Notes: a model not told the origin generated them from the letters alone. Positions 35,133-45,290 are shown, numbered from the stretch's first letter. The stretch: 51,860 nt of DNA from an uncultured Selenomonadales bacterium (GCA_947165295.1 CAMUZU010000015.1:1-51860); one strand, 5' to 3'. Made by a program: numbers and translations.

Positions 35133-36305
35133 ATGAGCGCGGAATTTGTCAAACTTGTGTCCGACCTGCACTTTGAACGTTTCAATGAACATCTGGGTGA
35201 ACTTGCGGTGAATCAAACGCCCGTCGGAGTTTTCTTCGGCTTTGAACTTGTGCCGGCCGAAGCAGCGGCAGATGTTCAAATGCTCGTCAATGTCGGGCTC
35301 AACGTCGCGTGCGTTGTCGTCCTTGCCGACCGACAAGCCGACGCGCTGAAAAATTTCGTCGACATGCCCGTTGTCGCGCTTGAGGACGTGCCGCGCCTCG
35401 GCGAAGCGAACTTCCCCGTCAAGCCGCAGGAAGTTTTTCTCGTCGAACTGCTCAGAGATCGTGCGTTCGCGCCGTACTTCCTGCGCCACGGCATCAAAGT
35501 CATTTCGTCACTTTACGCGAACGACCAACCGAAATATTTCGCGCTCATTATGAACCATCTGCCCGAACTGTACGCCGTGCACGAAAGCTTTATCGACGAC
35601 GAATCGCGCAAAGTTTTCCGCGCCGTTATCAAAGGCCGCTTGACGGGACAGGTCAGCGATTATCGTTTCGCGTCGGAGCCGCAATATTTTCTCGACGGCT
35701 TCACACCGACGGCGGGCGATATTGCCATTGACGGCGGGGCTTACGACGGTGCCACTGCCATTGCGTTCAGTGAATGCGGCGCGCATGTTTTCGCCTTTGA
35801 GATGGACGCCGACAATTACAAACGTTGTCTTGCACGCGTCGGAGGCAACCCGAACGTCACGCTTGAAAACTTCGGCTTGAGTGACCGCGTCGGCGAAGAA
35901 AATTATTGGGCGAACAACACAGGTAGCAGCAAAGATCCGAACGGCAACAAAATCGCAAAGTTCGTCGACCTGGACACTTACGTTGCGGCGAAAAATCTTC
36001 CACGCGTCGATTACATCAAGCTCGACATTGAAGGCGCGGAACTCGACATGCTTCGCGGCGCGGCAAAGACAATCGCCCGTTGCAAGCCGAAGATGGCAAT
36101 AAGCGCTTACCACAGGTGGAAAGACTTGTGGACGCTCGCGGAGTTCGTTAAGTCACTGCGACCCGATTACGAATTCGCTTTCCGCCATTACAAGATTGAC
36201 GCGACGGATTATCTGCTCGACGACGACCAACGCGCCATTTTGAAATACTTCGGTTTGGATTGGCATATCGTCAACGCGGGCGAATTCGTTCTGTATTGCC
36301 GCTGA
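35133..36305 (+). CDS. FkbM-family methyltransferase, first of a tandem pair
   Basis: A 390-residue SAM-dependent methyltransferase. Residues 1-180 are an N-terminal Rossmann-like region of unknown role ('GLNVACVVVLADRQADALKN'). The FkbM core begins near 193 with SAM-binding 'IAIDGGAYDGATAIAFSECG', then 'VFAFEMDADNYKRCL', and the family signature 'VDYIKLDIEGAELDMLRGA'. FkbM enzymes usually O-methylate polyketides or surface glycans; the substrate here is unknown. GGAGGCGTGAC precedes ATG 35133, 2 bases after the gatB stop. The second copy begins 13 bases after this gene ends. Confidence 0.88.
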   Translation: MSAEFVKLVSDLHFERFNEHLGELAVNQTPVGVFFGFELVPAEAAADVQMLVNVGLNVACVVVLADRQADALKNFVDMPVVALEDVPRLGEANFPVKPQEVFLVELLRDRAFAPYFLRHGIKVISSLYANDQPKYFALIMNHLPELYAVHESFIDDESRKVFRAVIKGRLTGQVSDYRFASEPQYFLDGFTPTAGDIAIDGGAYDGATAIAFSECGAHVFAFEMDADNYKRCLARVGGNPNVTLENFGLSDRVGEENYWANNTGSSKDPNGNKIAKFVDLDTYVAAKNLPRVDYIKLDIEGAELDMLRGAAKTIARCKPKMAISAYHRWKDLWTLAEFVKSLRPDYEFAFRHYKIDATDYLLDDDQRAILKYFGLDWHIVNAGEFVLYCR

Positions 36306-36318
36306 AGGAGGCGTAAAC

Positions 36319-37491
36319 ATGAGCGCAGAATTTATCAAACTTGTGTCCGACTTGCACACACAGCGTTTCAACATGCATTTGGGCGAACTTGTGACGAATC
36401 GGACGCCCGTCGGAGTTTTCTTCGGCTTTAACGTTATACCCAAAATCGTGCTGTCAAATCTTCAAACGCTCGTCAAGACGGGGCTCAATGTCACGTGCGT
36501 TGTCGTCCTTGCCGACCGTCAAGCCGACGCATTGAAAAATTTCGTCGACATGCCCGTTGTCGCGCTTGAGGACGTGCCGCGCCTCGGCGAAGCGAACTTC
36601 CCCGTCAAGCCGCAGGAAGTTTTTCTCGTCGAACTGCTCAGAGATCGTGCGTTCGCGCCGTACTTCCTGCGCCACGGCATCAAAGTCATTTCGTCACTTT
36701 ACGCGAACGACCAACCGAAATATTTCGCGCTCATTATGAACCATCTGCCCGAACTGTACGCCGTGCACGAAAGCTTTATCGACGACGAATCGCGCAAAGT
36801 TTTCCGTGCGGTTATCAAAGGTTGTTTGACGGGACGGGTCAGCTACTACCGTTACGCCTCGGAGCCGCAATATTTTCTCGACGGCTTCACACCGACGGCG
36901 GGCGACATTGCCATTGACGGCGGAGCTTACGACGGCGCCACTGCCATTGCGTTCAGTGAATGCGGCGCGCATGTTTTCGCCTTTGAAATGGACGCCGACA
37001 ATTACCGCAACTGTCTTGCACGCGTCGGAGGCAACCCGAACGTTACGCTTGAAAACTTCGGCTTGAGTGACCGCTTCGGCGAAGAAAATTATTGGGCAAT
37101 TGACGCAGGCAGTCGCAAAAATCCGAACGGCAACAAAACCGCAAAGTTCGTCGACCTGGACACTTACGTTGCGCGAAAGAATCTTCCACGCGTCGATTAC
37201 ATTAAGCTCGACATTGAAGGCGCGGAACTCGACATGCTTCACGGCGCGGCAAAGACAATCGCCCGTTGCAAACCGAAGATGGCCATAAGCGCATATCACA
37301 GATGGGAAGACTTGTGGACGCTCGCGGAGTTCGTTAAGTCACTGCGACCCGATTACGAATTCGCCTTCCGCCATTACAAAATTGACGCGACGGATTATCT
37401 GCTCGACGACGACCAACGCGCCATTGTGAAGTACTTCGGCTTGAGTTTGTTAATCCCCAGCGCCTGCGAATTCGTCTTATATTGCCGCTGA
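36319..37491 (+). CDS. FkbM-family methyltransferase, second of a tandem pair
   Basis: A 390-residue paralogue of the preceding gene, in the same register (1186-base offset). From about residue 57 to 168 the two are almost identical at nucleotide level, including third codon positions. The first 55 residues and several central positions differ ('VIPKIVLSNLQTLVKTGLNV' here). SAM motif and 'YIKLDIEGAELDMLHGA' are intact, so both look functional. AAGGAGGCG precedes ATG 36319. The mix of identical and divergent blocks suggests recent duplication or gene conversion with selection on the N-terminal part. It closes the plus-strand operon at a bidirectional terminator. Confidence 0.88.
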   Translation: MSAEFIKLVSDLHTQRFNMHLGELVTNRTPVGVFFGFNVIPKIVLSNLQTLVKTGLNVTCVVVLADRQADALKNFVDMPVVALEDVPRLGEANFPVKPQEVFLVELLRDRAFAPYFLRHGIKVISSLYANDQPKYFALIMNHLPELYAVHESFIDDESRKVFRAVIKGCLTGRVSYYRYASEPQYFLDGFTPTAGDIAIDGGAYDGATAIAFSECGAHVFAFEMDADNYRNCLARVGGNPNVTLENFGLSDRFGEENYWAIDAGSRKNPNGNKTAKFVDLDTYVARKNLPRVDYIKLDIEGAELDMLHGAAKTIARCKPKMAISAYHRWEDLWTLAEFVKSLRPDYEFAFRHYKIDATDYLLDDDQRAIVKYFGLSLLIPSACEFVLYCR

Positions 37492-37503
37492 AGTTCGACG
37501 CAA

Positions 37504-37541
37504 CAAAAAATCCCCGCTCGCATGAACGGGGAAATTTTTTT
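37504..37541. terminator. Bidirectional terminator between fkbM and the atp operon
   Basis: CCCCG (37512-37516) pairs with CGGGG (37527-37531), with an A run before and a T run after. It can end both the plus-strand fkbM unit and the minus-strand ATP synthase operon. Confidence 0.85.
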
Positions 37542-37554
37542 GTCCGAAAGTGTT

Positions 37555-37977
37555 TCAGTCGACGGGCACGCCTTTGACAAGCAGACGCGCCTTCGCACGG
37601 GCAAGAGCCGCTTCCGCACGACCGATGTCAATTGCCGCGTCGCCTTTGGACTTGGCAACGTTGACGCGTTCCTCTGCGCGCTTGTACGCGGCCTTCGCAC
37701 GGTCGATGTCGATGTCGTCGGGCGTCTCCGCGCTGTCGGCAAGGATTGTGATTTTGTCGGGCGTGACTTCCATAAATCCGCCGCTGACGAAAAGCAAGGT
37801 TTCGCCGCCGTCAACTTTGATTCGCATTGCGTTGGGCACAAGCTCCGTCAAAAGCCGTGCGTGTTTGGGCAAGATGCCGAGTTCGCCCGCGATTGAACGG
37901 CAGATCAACATGTTGATGTCTTTGGCAAAAACTTCGCCTTTGTCGGGCGTGGCAACCTCAAGCAGGATTGTCGCCAT
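37555..37977 (-). CDS. atpC: F1Fo ATP synthase epsilon subunit
   Basis: The 140-residue epsilon subunit of the F1 central stalk, which couples rotation and can inhibit ATP hydrolysis. The N-terminal beta-sandwich reads 'MATILLEVATPDKGEVFAKD' and 'GELGILPKHARLLTELVPNA', followed by 'FVSGGFMEVTPDKITILAD'. A C-terminal helical hairpin is rich in Ala and Lys. AAGGAGGCGTGACGT before the ATG overlaps the atpD stop. It is the last gene of the operon and ends at a terminator. Confidence 0.95.
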   Translation of the reverse strand: MATILLEVATPDKGEVFAKDINMLICRSIAGELGILPKHARLLTELVPNAMRIKVDGGETLLFVSGGFMEVTPDKITILADSAETPDDIDIDRAKAAYKRAEERVNVAKSKGDAAIDIGRAEAALARAKARLLVKGVPVD

Positions 37978-37980
37978 ACG

Positions 37981-39396
<1,416 letters not shown>

Positions 39397-39410
39397 TCAA
39401 CTCCTTTGTT

Positions 39411-39441
39411 ACGGGACAAGTGTTAAGGGACAAGGGACAAG
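39411..39441 (-). repeat. Short tandem CTTGTCCCTT repeat, copy 2
   Basis: On the minus strand it reads CTTGTCCCTTGTCCCTTA, then CACTTGTCCC. This is the inverted counterpart of the array at 30563-30595. It sits inside the atp operon, between the small exported protein gene and atpD. Confidence 0.75.
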
Positions 39442-39453
39442 ATTCGCTTGTAC

Positions 39454-39690
39454 CTATTCGCGATAACCGCCGCGATGACGACCTTCGCCTCGATGACCGT
39501 AGCCGTCGCCGTTTTCGTAGCAGCCGTCGCCGTCGTAGTGTTCGCCTTGACGCCTGTGTTCGCCGCCTTGATAGCCGTCATGATAACCGCCGTGATTCAA
39601 TTCGACGAATTGTTGACCGTCGAACGTCGCGGCAAATGTTTGGCTTGACGTGACCAGCGAGAATATCGCCGCCAAAATTAATGTGCGCAA
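39454..39690 (-). CDS. Small exported Gly/His/Tyr-rich protein inside the atp operon
   Basis: A 78-residue protein. TTG 39690 follows AAGGAGG by 8 bases. The first 20 residues form a signal peptide (RTLILAAIFSLVTSSQTFA), and the mature part of about 58 residues is highly hydrophilic, with repeated Gly, His, Tyr and Glu ('NHGGYHDGYQGGEHRRQGEH') and a single Cys. The composition suggests metal binding or a disordered extracytoplasmic peptide; this is inference. It lies between atpG and atpD, genes that are normally adjacent, and is transcribed with them. No family is recognised. Confidence 0.65.
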   Translation of the reverse strand: MRTLILAAIFSLVTSSQTFAATFDGQQFVELNHGGYHDGYQGGEHRRQGEHYDGDGCYENGDGYGHRGEGRHRGGYRE

Positions 39691-39703
39691 CTCAAACGCC
39701 TCC

Positions 39704-40825
39704 TTACTCCAAAGCGTTCGCGCCGCCGACAATTTCGTTGATTTCGTTGGTGATACCCGCCTGACGAACTTTGTTGTAAAACAGATTCAACCTGCCGACG
39801 AGTTCTTGAGCGTTGTCGGTCGCGTTGCTCATTGCGTTCATGCGCGACGACAGTTCCGAAGCCGCGGAGTGAAGCATTGCGCCGTAAATTCGCGTCGCCA
39901 ACCTGCGCGGCATGAACTTGTCAAGCAAAGTGACGGTGTCGGGTTCGTAGATGTACTCTTCTTTGAGCGTGTCGCCCGCCTTGACAAAGTCGTCCGTGAC
40001 AAGCGGCAATAAAGTCACGTCGTCGGGCACGCAACTTATCGCGGACTTAAAGCGCGTGTAAATCAGCGTCACGTCGATAATTTCGCCCGAAGCGTAACGT
40101 TCCATGACCAGGTCGGTGATTTCTTTGGCGTACTTGTACTGCGGGCGTTCGCTGATTCCGTGGTAGCTTTTGATGATGTTGTAGCCGCGCTGTTTGAAAT
40201 GCGTCGTCGCCTTCCTGCCGACGGTGATAAGTTCGATGCCGTCGATATAATCCGCGTCGTGATATTCGCGGGCAACGGGGATGTTTCCGCCGCCTTGTCC
40301 GCCGCCGCCTTTATGAGCACCCGCACGAGCCATGCCGCCCGTCGCGCTCATTTGACGTTGTTGCTTCTGCGAGCGTTGACCAACGGGTTTAACCGCAGCC
40401 AACGCGTCGAAGTTTTTCTTGTGGAAGTTTTCGTCTTCGTCGTCGTCGCCCGTGGAAGTGCCGTCGTCCGTGCCGTCGTACTCAATCGTGTCGTGCGCGG
40501 ACTTGAAAACGTTGCTTGAAAACGAACCCGCAAGGCCTTTGTCCGACGCAATGACGATAAACAGAAACTTGCCGTTCGCGTTTTGCTGTTCGGCAATGAG
40601 TTCGTCGCGTGTCTTCAAAAACGGGTGCTCGAATTCTTGCCCGCGCATTTGTCCGACGACGCGCCGCATGATTTCTTTCGTCTTGGTGACGTAAGGAATG
40701 TTCGACAGCAAAGCTTCACGTGCCGCGTTGAATCGCGAACGGGCGATCATGTCCATTGCGTTGGTGATTTTCTGGATGTTCTTGACGCTTCTGATTCGGC
40801 GGCGAATGTGTTGTAAATTTGCCAT
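39704..40825 (-). CDS. atpG: F1Fo ATP synthase gamma subunit with a low-complexity insertion
   Basis: The gamma subunit forms the rotating shaft of F1. Both conserved ends are present: the N-terminal 'IRRRIRSVKNIQKITNAMDM' and the C-terminal 'AAASELSSRMNAMSNATDNA'-type helix. The protein has 373 residues, against about 285-290 usual. The excess lies at about 115-195, after 'ASDKGLAGSFSSNVFKSA'. This is an acidic run ('DGTDDGTSTGDDDEDE'), a Lys/Gln-rich stretch and a Gly-rich stretch ('GAHKGGGGQGGGN'), before the fold resumes at 'YIDGIELITVGRK'. The frame stays open with normal codon use, so the insertion is probably translated. ATG 40825. Confidence 0.93.
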   Translation of the reverse strand: MANLQHIRRRIRSVKNIQKITNAMDMIARSRFNAAREALLSNIPYVTKTKEIMRRVVGQMRGQEFEHPFLKTRDELIAEQQNANGKFLFIVIASDKGLAGSFSSNVFKSAHDTIEYDGTDDGTSTGDDDEDENFHKKNFDALAAVKPVGQRSQKQQRQMSATGGMARAGAHKGGGGQGGGNIPVAREYHDADYIDGIELITVGRKATTHFKQRGYNIIKSYHGISERPQYKYAKEITDLVMERYASGEIIDVTLIYTRFKSAISCVPDDVTLLPLVTDDFVKAGDTLKEEYIYEPDTVTLLDKFMPRRLATRIYGAMLHSAASELSSRMNAMSNATDNAQELVGRLNLFYNKVRQAGITNEINEIVGGANALE

Positions 40826-40838
40826 TTACGCCACCGCC

Positions 40839-42362
40839 TTAACCGGCAGTCTTGTAGGTGACTGTCTCTTTGAATTCGGAAATTGCGGACTTGATTTCGG
40901 CTTCGAGCGCGTCGTCGAGCTTCTTCTTGTCGACAATCTTCTTGCCGATGTCGGGGTGATTGGCGTGCATGAACTTGATAAAGTCGTTGTGGAACGTGAC
41001 AACTTTGTCGACGGGAATGTCAGCCAAAAATCCGCGAACCGCCGTGAAAATCGTCAACACCTGGTCTTCGACGGGCAACGGCGAGTATTGCGCCTGCTTA
41101 AGCGTTTCAACCATGCGTGCGCCGCGGTCAAGTTGAGCCTTCGTCGCCTTGTCGAGGTCGGAGCCGAACTGTGCGAACGCCGCAAGTTCACGATACTGCG
41201 CCAAGTCAAGACGCATCGTGCCCGCGACTTGTTTCATTGCTTTAATCTGCGCACTGCCGCCGACACGCGAAACCGACAAACCGACGCTGATTGCGGGACG
41301 AATGCCGCTGTAGAACGCGTCCGTTTCCAGCATGATTTGCCCGTCGGTGATTGAAATGACGTTCGTCGGAATGTAAGCTGAAACGTCGCCCGCCTGAGTT
41401 TCGATAATCGGCAACGCGGTAATTGACCCTGCGCCGAGTTCGTCGCTCAACTTCGCCGCACGTTCCAAAAGTCTGGAGTGGAGATAGAAAACGTCGCCGG
41501 GGTAAGCTTCACGGCCGGGCGGACGTCTGAGCAACAGCGACATTGCACGATAAGCCGCCGCGTGTTTCGTCAAGTCGTCGTAAATGCACAGGCAGTGACC
41601 GTGTTTTTCGTACATGAAATATTCCGCCATCGTGACGCCCGAATACGGAGCCAAGTACTGCAACGGCGCGGAGTCTGCGGCAGTTGCGGCAACGACGATT
41701 GAATATTCCATTGCGCCGTGGTCTTCCAAAGTTTTCACGACGCGGGCGACTGTCGACGCCTTCTGCCCAATCGCGACGTAAATGCAGATACAGTTTTGAC
41801 CTTTCTGGTTGATAATCGTGTCGACGGCGATTGCGGATTTACCCGTGCCGCGGTCACCGATAATCAACTCACGCTGTCCGCGACCAATCGGGACAAGCGC
41901 GTCGATTGCCTTCAAGCCGGTCTGCAACGGCTCATGAACGGATTTTCTGTCCGCGATACCGGGAGCTTTGAACTCGACGGGACGCGCCGCCGAAGTCTGA
42001 ATCGGACCTTTGCCGTCAATCGGACGACCGAGAGCGTCGACAACGCGCCCGATCATGTTTTCGCCGACGGGAACTTGCATGATTCGCCCCGTGCGTTTGA
42101 CGGTTGCGCCTTCTTTGATTTCGTTGTCGCGACCGAGAATAACCGCGCCGACGTTGTCTTGTTCAAGGTTGAGGACAAGCCCGAAGATGTCGTCGCCGAA
42201 GTCAAGCAACTCGCCCGCCATTGCCTTATCAAGCCCGTGAATGTGCGCAATGCCGTCGCCGATTTCAATGACGGTGCCGACTTCGTCAACGTTCAAGTCG
42301 ACGTTGTAATTCTTGATTTGCTCCTTGATTATCGCGGTGATTTCATCAGGATTTATCTTCAT
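40839..42362 (-). CDS. atpA: F1Fo ATP synthase alpha subunit
   Basis: The 507-residue non-catalytic nucleotide-binding alpha subunit. It starts [20 protein letters not shown] and has '[20 protein letters not shown]', Walker A '[20 protein letters not shown]', '[20 protein letters not shown]' and the conserved '[20 protein letters not shown]'. Length is normal. AGAGGTG lies before ATG 42362. The upstream neighbour is the exported protein gene at 42384 instead of atpH directly. Confidence 0.97.
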   Translation of the reverse strand: MKINPDEITAIIKEQIKNYNVDLNVDEVGTVIEIGDGIAHIHGLDKAMAGELLDFGDDIFGLVLNLEQDNVGAVILGRDNEIKEGATVKRTGRIMQVPVGENMIGRVVDALGRPIDGKGPIQTSAARPVEFKAPGIADRKSVHEPLQTGLKAIDALVPIGRGQRELIIGDRGTGKSAIAVDTIINQKGQNCICIYVAIGQKASTVARVVKTLEDHGAMEYSIVVAATAADSAPLQYLAPYSGVTMAEYFMYEKHGHCLCIYDDLTKHAAAYRAMSLLLRRPPGREAYPGDVFYLHSRLLERAAKLSDELGAGSITALPIIETQAGDVSAYIPTNVISITDGQIMLETDAFYSGIRPAISVGLSVSRVGGSAQIKAMKQVAGTMRLDLAQYRELAAFAQFGSDLDKATKAQLDRGARMVETLKQAQYSPLPVEDQVLTIFTAVRGFLADIPVDKVVTFHNDFIKFMHANHPDIGKKIVDKKKLDDALEAEIKSAISEFKETVTYKTAG

Positions 42363-42383
42363 GTGTGATACTTCACCTCTGTA

Positions 42384-42773
42384 TCAATCGTATCTGACTT
42401 CGTAGTCAATGCCGAGATGTTTTAAGCCGAAGAGCCAAATTTTTTCGGACAGTTCGCCCTTGCTGATAAAGACGTCCGGCTGTGCGTGGTTGATGCTGTG
42501 GTAAACCAAGCCGTCATTTTCGCGGAACGACCAATGCGCCGTCCTCATGGTGGATAAGTCGTTTCTGTCGAAATACTTCACGTCGACTTCAAATGTGCGG
42601 TTGTTGCGATACTTCGTGTGATTAACGAAAGTGTCCGTCATGACGTAGTAGTCGTAGTTTGTGGTGCTGTGAATCCAAACGTCTTCGGCAGACGCCGCGT
42701 TGACGAAAATCAACACCGCCGCAAAGTAAATCGTCGCAACGGTGAGAGCCGCGCAAAAAATTTTCTTCGGCAT
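42384..42773 (-). CDS. Exported protein of unknown function between atpH and atpA
   Basis: A 129-residue protein with a signal peptide (residues 1-29, ending 'NAASA'), then about 100 residues of mixed beta character ('NYDYYVMTDTFVNHTKYRNN', 'FEVDVKYFDRND', 'WSFRENDGLVYHS'). The ribosome site AGAGGTGA overlaps the atpH stop, so it is translated from the operon mRNA. Its layout, a Tyr-rich 'NY' strand after the signal peptide followed by a variable strand pair, resembles the exported protein at 44156, so the two may be distant paralogues (inference). Expected location is the periplasm or outer surface. It is not an ATP synthase subunit. Confidence 0.75.
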   Translation of the reverse strand: MPKKIFCAALTVATIYFAAVLIFVNAASAEDVWIHSTTNYDYYVMTDTFVNHTKYRNNRTFEVDVKYFDRNDLSTMRTAHWSFRENDGLVYHSINHAQPDVFISKGELSEKIWLFGLKHLGIDYEVRYD

Positions 42774-42779
42774 GATTTT

Positions 42780-43322
42780 TCACCTCTGAACGGTAAGCGA
42801 ACTCCTCAATGCCGCCAATCGTCCCGCCGCCGAGCCGTCGATTCGTTTGTCGCCGATTTTGACGATAAGCCCGCCGAGAATTGACGGGTCTTTGTGCGTG
42901 CGAATTTGAATCTTGCGCTTCGTCAACGAGGCGAGCTTTTTGCTCAAGGCGTCCTGCTGTTTTTTGGTGAGCGGGAACGCGCTTGTCACGTCCGCGATTA
43001 AAATGCCCTGCGCTTTGTTTTTCAGCGACGTGAAGATGTCGTAGATTTCGTTGAACACGCCGATACGCTTCTTGTCGACGAGCAACATTAAAAAGTTCAT
43101 GACCGTCGCGGAAATTTCTTTGTCGAGCGCACGGGTAAGCAAGTCTTTCTTCGCCTTGTGCGGCACGAGCGGATTTTGGAAGAACTTCACGGCTTCGGGA
43201 ATGGCGAACACGTCTGCGCGAACTTTGGCAAGGTCTTTGTCGTAGCCGTCGAGATTTTTTTCTTCGCTGGCGATTTCAAAGATTGCCGTGGCGTACTTCG
43301 AGGCAAGCTGGATGTTAAGCAC
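42780..43322 (-). CDS. atpH: F1Fo ATP synthase delta subunit
   Basis: The 180-residue delta subunit (OSCP equivalent) that links F1 to the peripheral stalk. 'LASKYATAIFEIASEEKNLD' at the N-terminus and 'IQIRTHKDPSILGGLIVKIG' near the C-terminus are the family signatures. The start is GTG 43322, preceded by GAGGTGGC. It lies 9 bases after atpF and is followed by an exported protein gene. Confidence 0.94.
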   Translation of the reverse strand: MLNIQLASKYATAIFEIASEEKNLDGYDKDLAKVRADVFAIPEAVKFFQNPLVPHKAKKDLLTRALDKEISATVMNFLMLLVDKKRIGVFNEIYDIFTSLKNKAQGILIADVTSAFPLTKKQQDALSKKLASLTKRKIQIRTHKDPSILGGLIVKIGDKRIDGSAAGRLAALRSSLTVQR

Positions 43323-43331
43323 GTCGCCACC

Positions 43332-43832
43332 TCATTTCAAGTCCGCGAACATGTCTTTGTCCAAGCCGGAAATGAATTCGTTGACGAGCTTGTCGTTTTC
43401 TTTGGTGTCGAGATTTTTGGAAACGACTTTGCCCGCCGCCGCCAAGCTCAACGTGACAATCTGCGACTTCATTTCGTCGAAGGCGCGGTTGCGTTCGTTT
43501 TCGATTTCGGCCTGCGCGGTTTGTTTCATGCGTTCGATTTCTTTGCGCGTTTCGGCGACTGCGGCGTCGTGTTCCTGACGGGCGACAAGGTTGGCTTTGT
43601 CGACGATTTCTTGAGCTTTCTTGTGCGCGTCGGACAGTTGAGCTTTGTACTGCGCCAAAGTTTTTTCGGCTTCCTTGCGGTCGGCTTCGGCCTGATTGAG
43701 ATCGCCTTTGATTTTGTCGGAACGCTGTTGCAACAATCGGGCGACGGGTTTGTACGCCACCGCACGAAGGAGCGCGACCAACAGCAGGAAGTTGATAATC
43801 TGCGCGAGAATCGTTGCGTTAATTTCGATCAA
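43332..43832 (-). CDS. atpF: F1Fo ATP synthase subunit b
   Basis: The 166-residue peripheral stalk subunit b. It has one N-terminal membrane helix ('ATILAQIINFLLLVALLRAV') followed by a long charged coiled coil ('QQRSDKIKGDLNQAEADRKE' onwards) and a C-terminal delta-binding segment. The start is TTG 43832, with AAGGGGTGA about 8 bases upstream. Length is normal. Confidence 0.95.
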   Translation of the reverse strand: MIEINATILAQIINFLLLVALLRAVAYKPVARLLQQRSDKIKGDLNQAEADRKEAEKTLAQYKAQLSDAHKKAQEIVDKANLVARQEHDAAVAETRKEIERMKQTAQAEIENERNRAFDEMKSQIVTLSLAAAGKVVSKNLDTKENDKLVNEFISGLDKDMFADLK

Positions 43833-43869
43833 GTTGAATCACCCCTTTAATTGCGCGTGTCGATACGCA

Positions 43870-44118
43870 TTAAAGGAGCGGGTTGGCATACAGCATGATG
43901 AGCGCGACGACCGTTGCGATAATCGCCATAGCTTCAATCAAGCCGACGGAAATAAGCGTGTTCGTGAAGAGCGTGTTTTTCGCTTCGGGCTGACGGGTGA
44001 TGCCGTCGATGAATTTGCTGGTGACAAGACCGTCACCGACGCCCGCGCCGATTGCCGCAAGACCCATTGTGATGCCTGCGCCGAGAAGTGCTGCCGCTAC
44101 CATAATCGCATGTTCCAT
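43870..44118 (-). CDS. atpE: F1Fo ATP synthase subunit c
   Basis: The 82-residue membrane rotor subunit, two helices joined by the conserved loop 'RQPEA' (residues 42-46). The ion-carrying carboxylate is E62 in 'ISVGLIEAMAII'. Positions that coordinate sodium in Propionigenium/Ilyobacter-type rings (Gln in helix 1, Ser after the Glu) are Asp29 and Ala63 here, so proton coupling is more likely than sodium coupling; this is inference by analogy. AAGGAGG lies before ATG 44118. Confidence 0.96.
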   Translation of the reverse strand: MEHAIMVAAALLGAGITMGLAAIGAGVGDGLVTSKFIDGITRQPEAKNTLFTNTLISVGLIEAMAIIATVVALIMLYANPLL

Positions 44119-44155
44119 TTTGAAAAATCCTCCTTAAACGTTTGTGAACTGTGAA

Positions 44156-44602
44156 TCATTTGTCGGGATAGAATTCGTCCGAGAAACCGTAGAACTTTTC
44201 GCCCGTCGACAAATAAAAAGCAACTTCCGCCGCAGACAGCTCCATTGCACCTTCGGCACGCGAAACGTCACGCGGCAGGTATCGCCTTTCGTCGGTTTTG
44301 GGATTGACGACGAAAATTTTCCGTGCGTCGCGGTCGTAAACAAAGCTGAACTTGTCCCGTGCGGAAATTGTGTTGTCGCCGTCCCAAGCACGCGGAACCG
44401 TCACCCAATCGATTGAAAGCGTGTACGGATTCTTCGCGTCGACTTTGAGCGTGTCTCTGACGACGTAGCGGGCAACGCCTTGATAACCGTCGAACAAGAT
44501 GTAATTCGCGTCGCCGTTCAAATATTTTTGGTAAGCCGCCGAAGCCGCCGATTGAATCAACAGCAACGACATTAACATTACCGCGAAAAAGTTTCTCGAC
44601 AT
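44156..44602 (-). CDS. Exported protein of unknown function between atpB and atpE
   Basis: A 148-residue protein with a signal peptide (MSRNFFAVMLMSLLLIQSAA, cleavage near 'ASA'), then a soluble domain with 'GDANYILFDGYQGVARYVVR', 'LSIDWVTVPRAWDGDN' and 'FSFVYDRDARKIFVVNPKTD'. GGAGG precedes ATG 44602 and the gene begins 13 bases after atpB ends. Subunits a and c are normally encoded next to each other, so this is an insertion into the operon. Its layout recalls the exported protein at 42384. A periplasmic location is expected. No family is assigned. Confidence 0.75.
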   Translation of the reverse strand: MSRNFFAVMLMSLLLIQSAASAAYQKYLNGDANYILFDGYQGVARYVVRDTLKVDAKNPYTLSIDWVTVPRAWDGDNTISARDKFSFVYDRDARKIFVVNPKTDERRYLPRDVSRAEGAMELSAAEVAFYLSTGEKFYGFSDEFYPDK

Positions 44603-44615
44603 GAATTCGCCTCCG

Positions 44616-45290
44616 TCAATCCGCGTGGTCTTCTTTGACCGCGTTGGCAAGGTATGCCATTGAAAGCATCGTGAAGATGACCGCCTGCACGCAACTGATG
44701 AAGATACTGAACGCCAGCCAAGCAACCGACGGTATCGGCATCCAAATCGGCATCAGTTTCAGCAAGACGATAATGAGAATTTCGCCCGCGAGAATGTTTC
44801 CGAACAGACGGAAAGCCAGCGTTATCGGTTTGGCGATTTCCTCAATCATGTTGATGATGACGAAAACCGGCGTCGGTTGGAAGAAGTGCGCGATGTAATG
44901 ACCGCCCTTGAAGTAAAGCCCCAGCACGTGGACAATCGCCACAACCAGAAGCGCAAGACCGAGCGTCGTGTTCAAGTCGTTTGTCGGCGACGCCATTAAA
45001 GGCACAAGTCCAATCAGGTTGCTTGCCAACAGGAACATGAACAGCCCGACGATAAACGGTGCCAACATGCGCCCGCGCCTGCCCATCATGGCATCAATCT
45101 GATCGTGGAGCCAAAGGACAATCATTTCAACGAAGTTTTGCCAACCTTGCGGCACGACTTTTAAGTTGCGCGTCGCCAAACAGGCAATCAAAAGCACAAT
45201 GCCCATTACGAGCCACGTCATTTTAAGCGTTTCGATGTTGAACGTCAAACCGAGGAACGTTACCGTCTCGCGAACACCAATTTCATGCAT
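44616..45290 (-). CDS. atpB: F1Fo ATP synthase subunit a
   Basis: The 224-residue stator subunit that forms the ion half-channels. It has five to six membrane helices, with the essential Arg in 'ITLAFRLFGNILAGEILIIV' and the terminal helix 'CVQAVIFTMLSMAYLANAVK'. ATG 45290 (MHEIGVRETVTFLGL) follows AGGAGGTG by about 10 bases; an upstream extension in frame lacks a better site. It sits between atpI and the inserted exported protein. Confidence 0.96.
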   Translation of the reverse strand: MHEIGVRETVTFLGLTFNIETLKMTWLVMGIVLLIACLATRNLKVVPQGWQNFVEMIVLWLHDQIDAMMGRRGRMLAPFIVGLFMFLLASNLIGLVPLMASPTNDLNTTLGLALLVVAIVHVLGLYFKGGHYIAHFFQPTPVFVIINMIEEIAKPITLAFRLFGNILAGEILIIVLLKLMPIWMPIPSVAWLAFSIFISCVQAVIFTMLSMAYLANAVKEDHAD

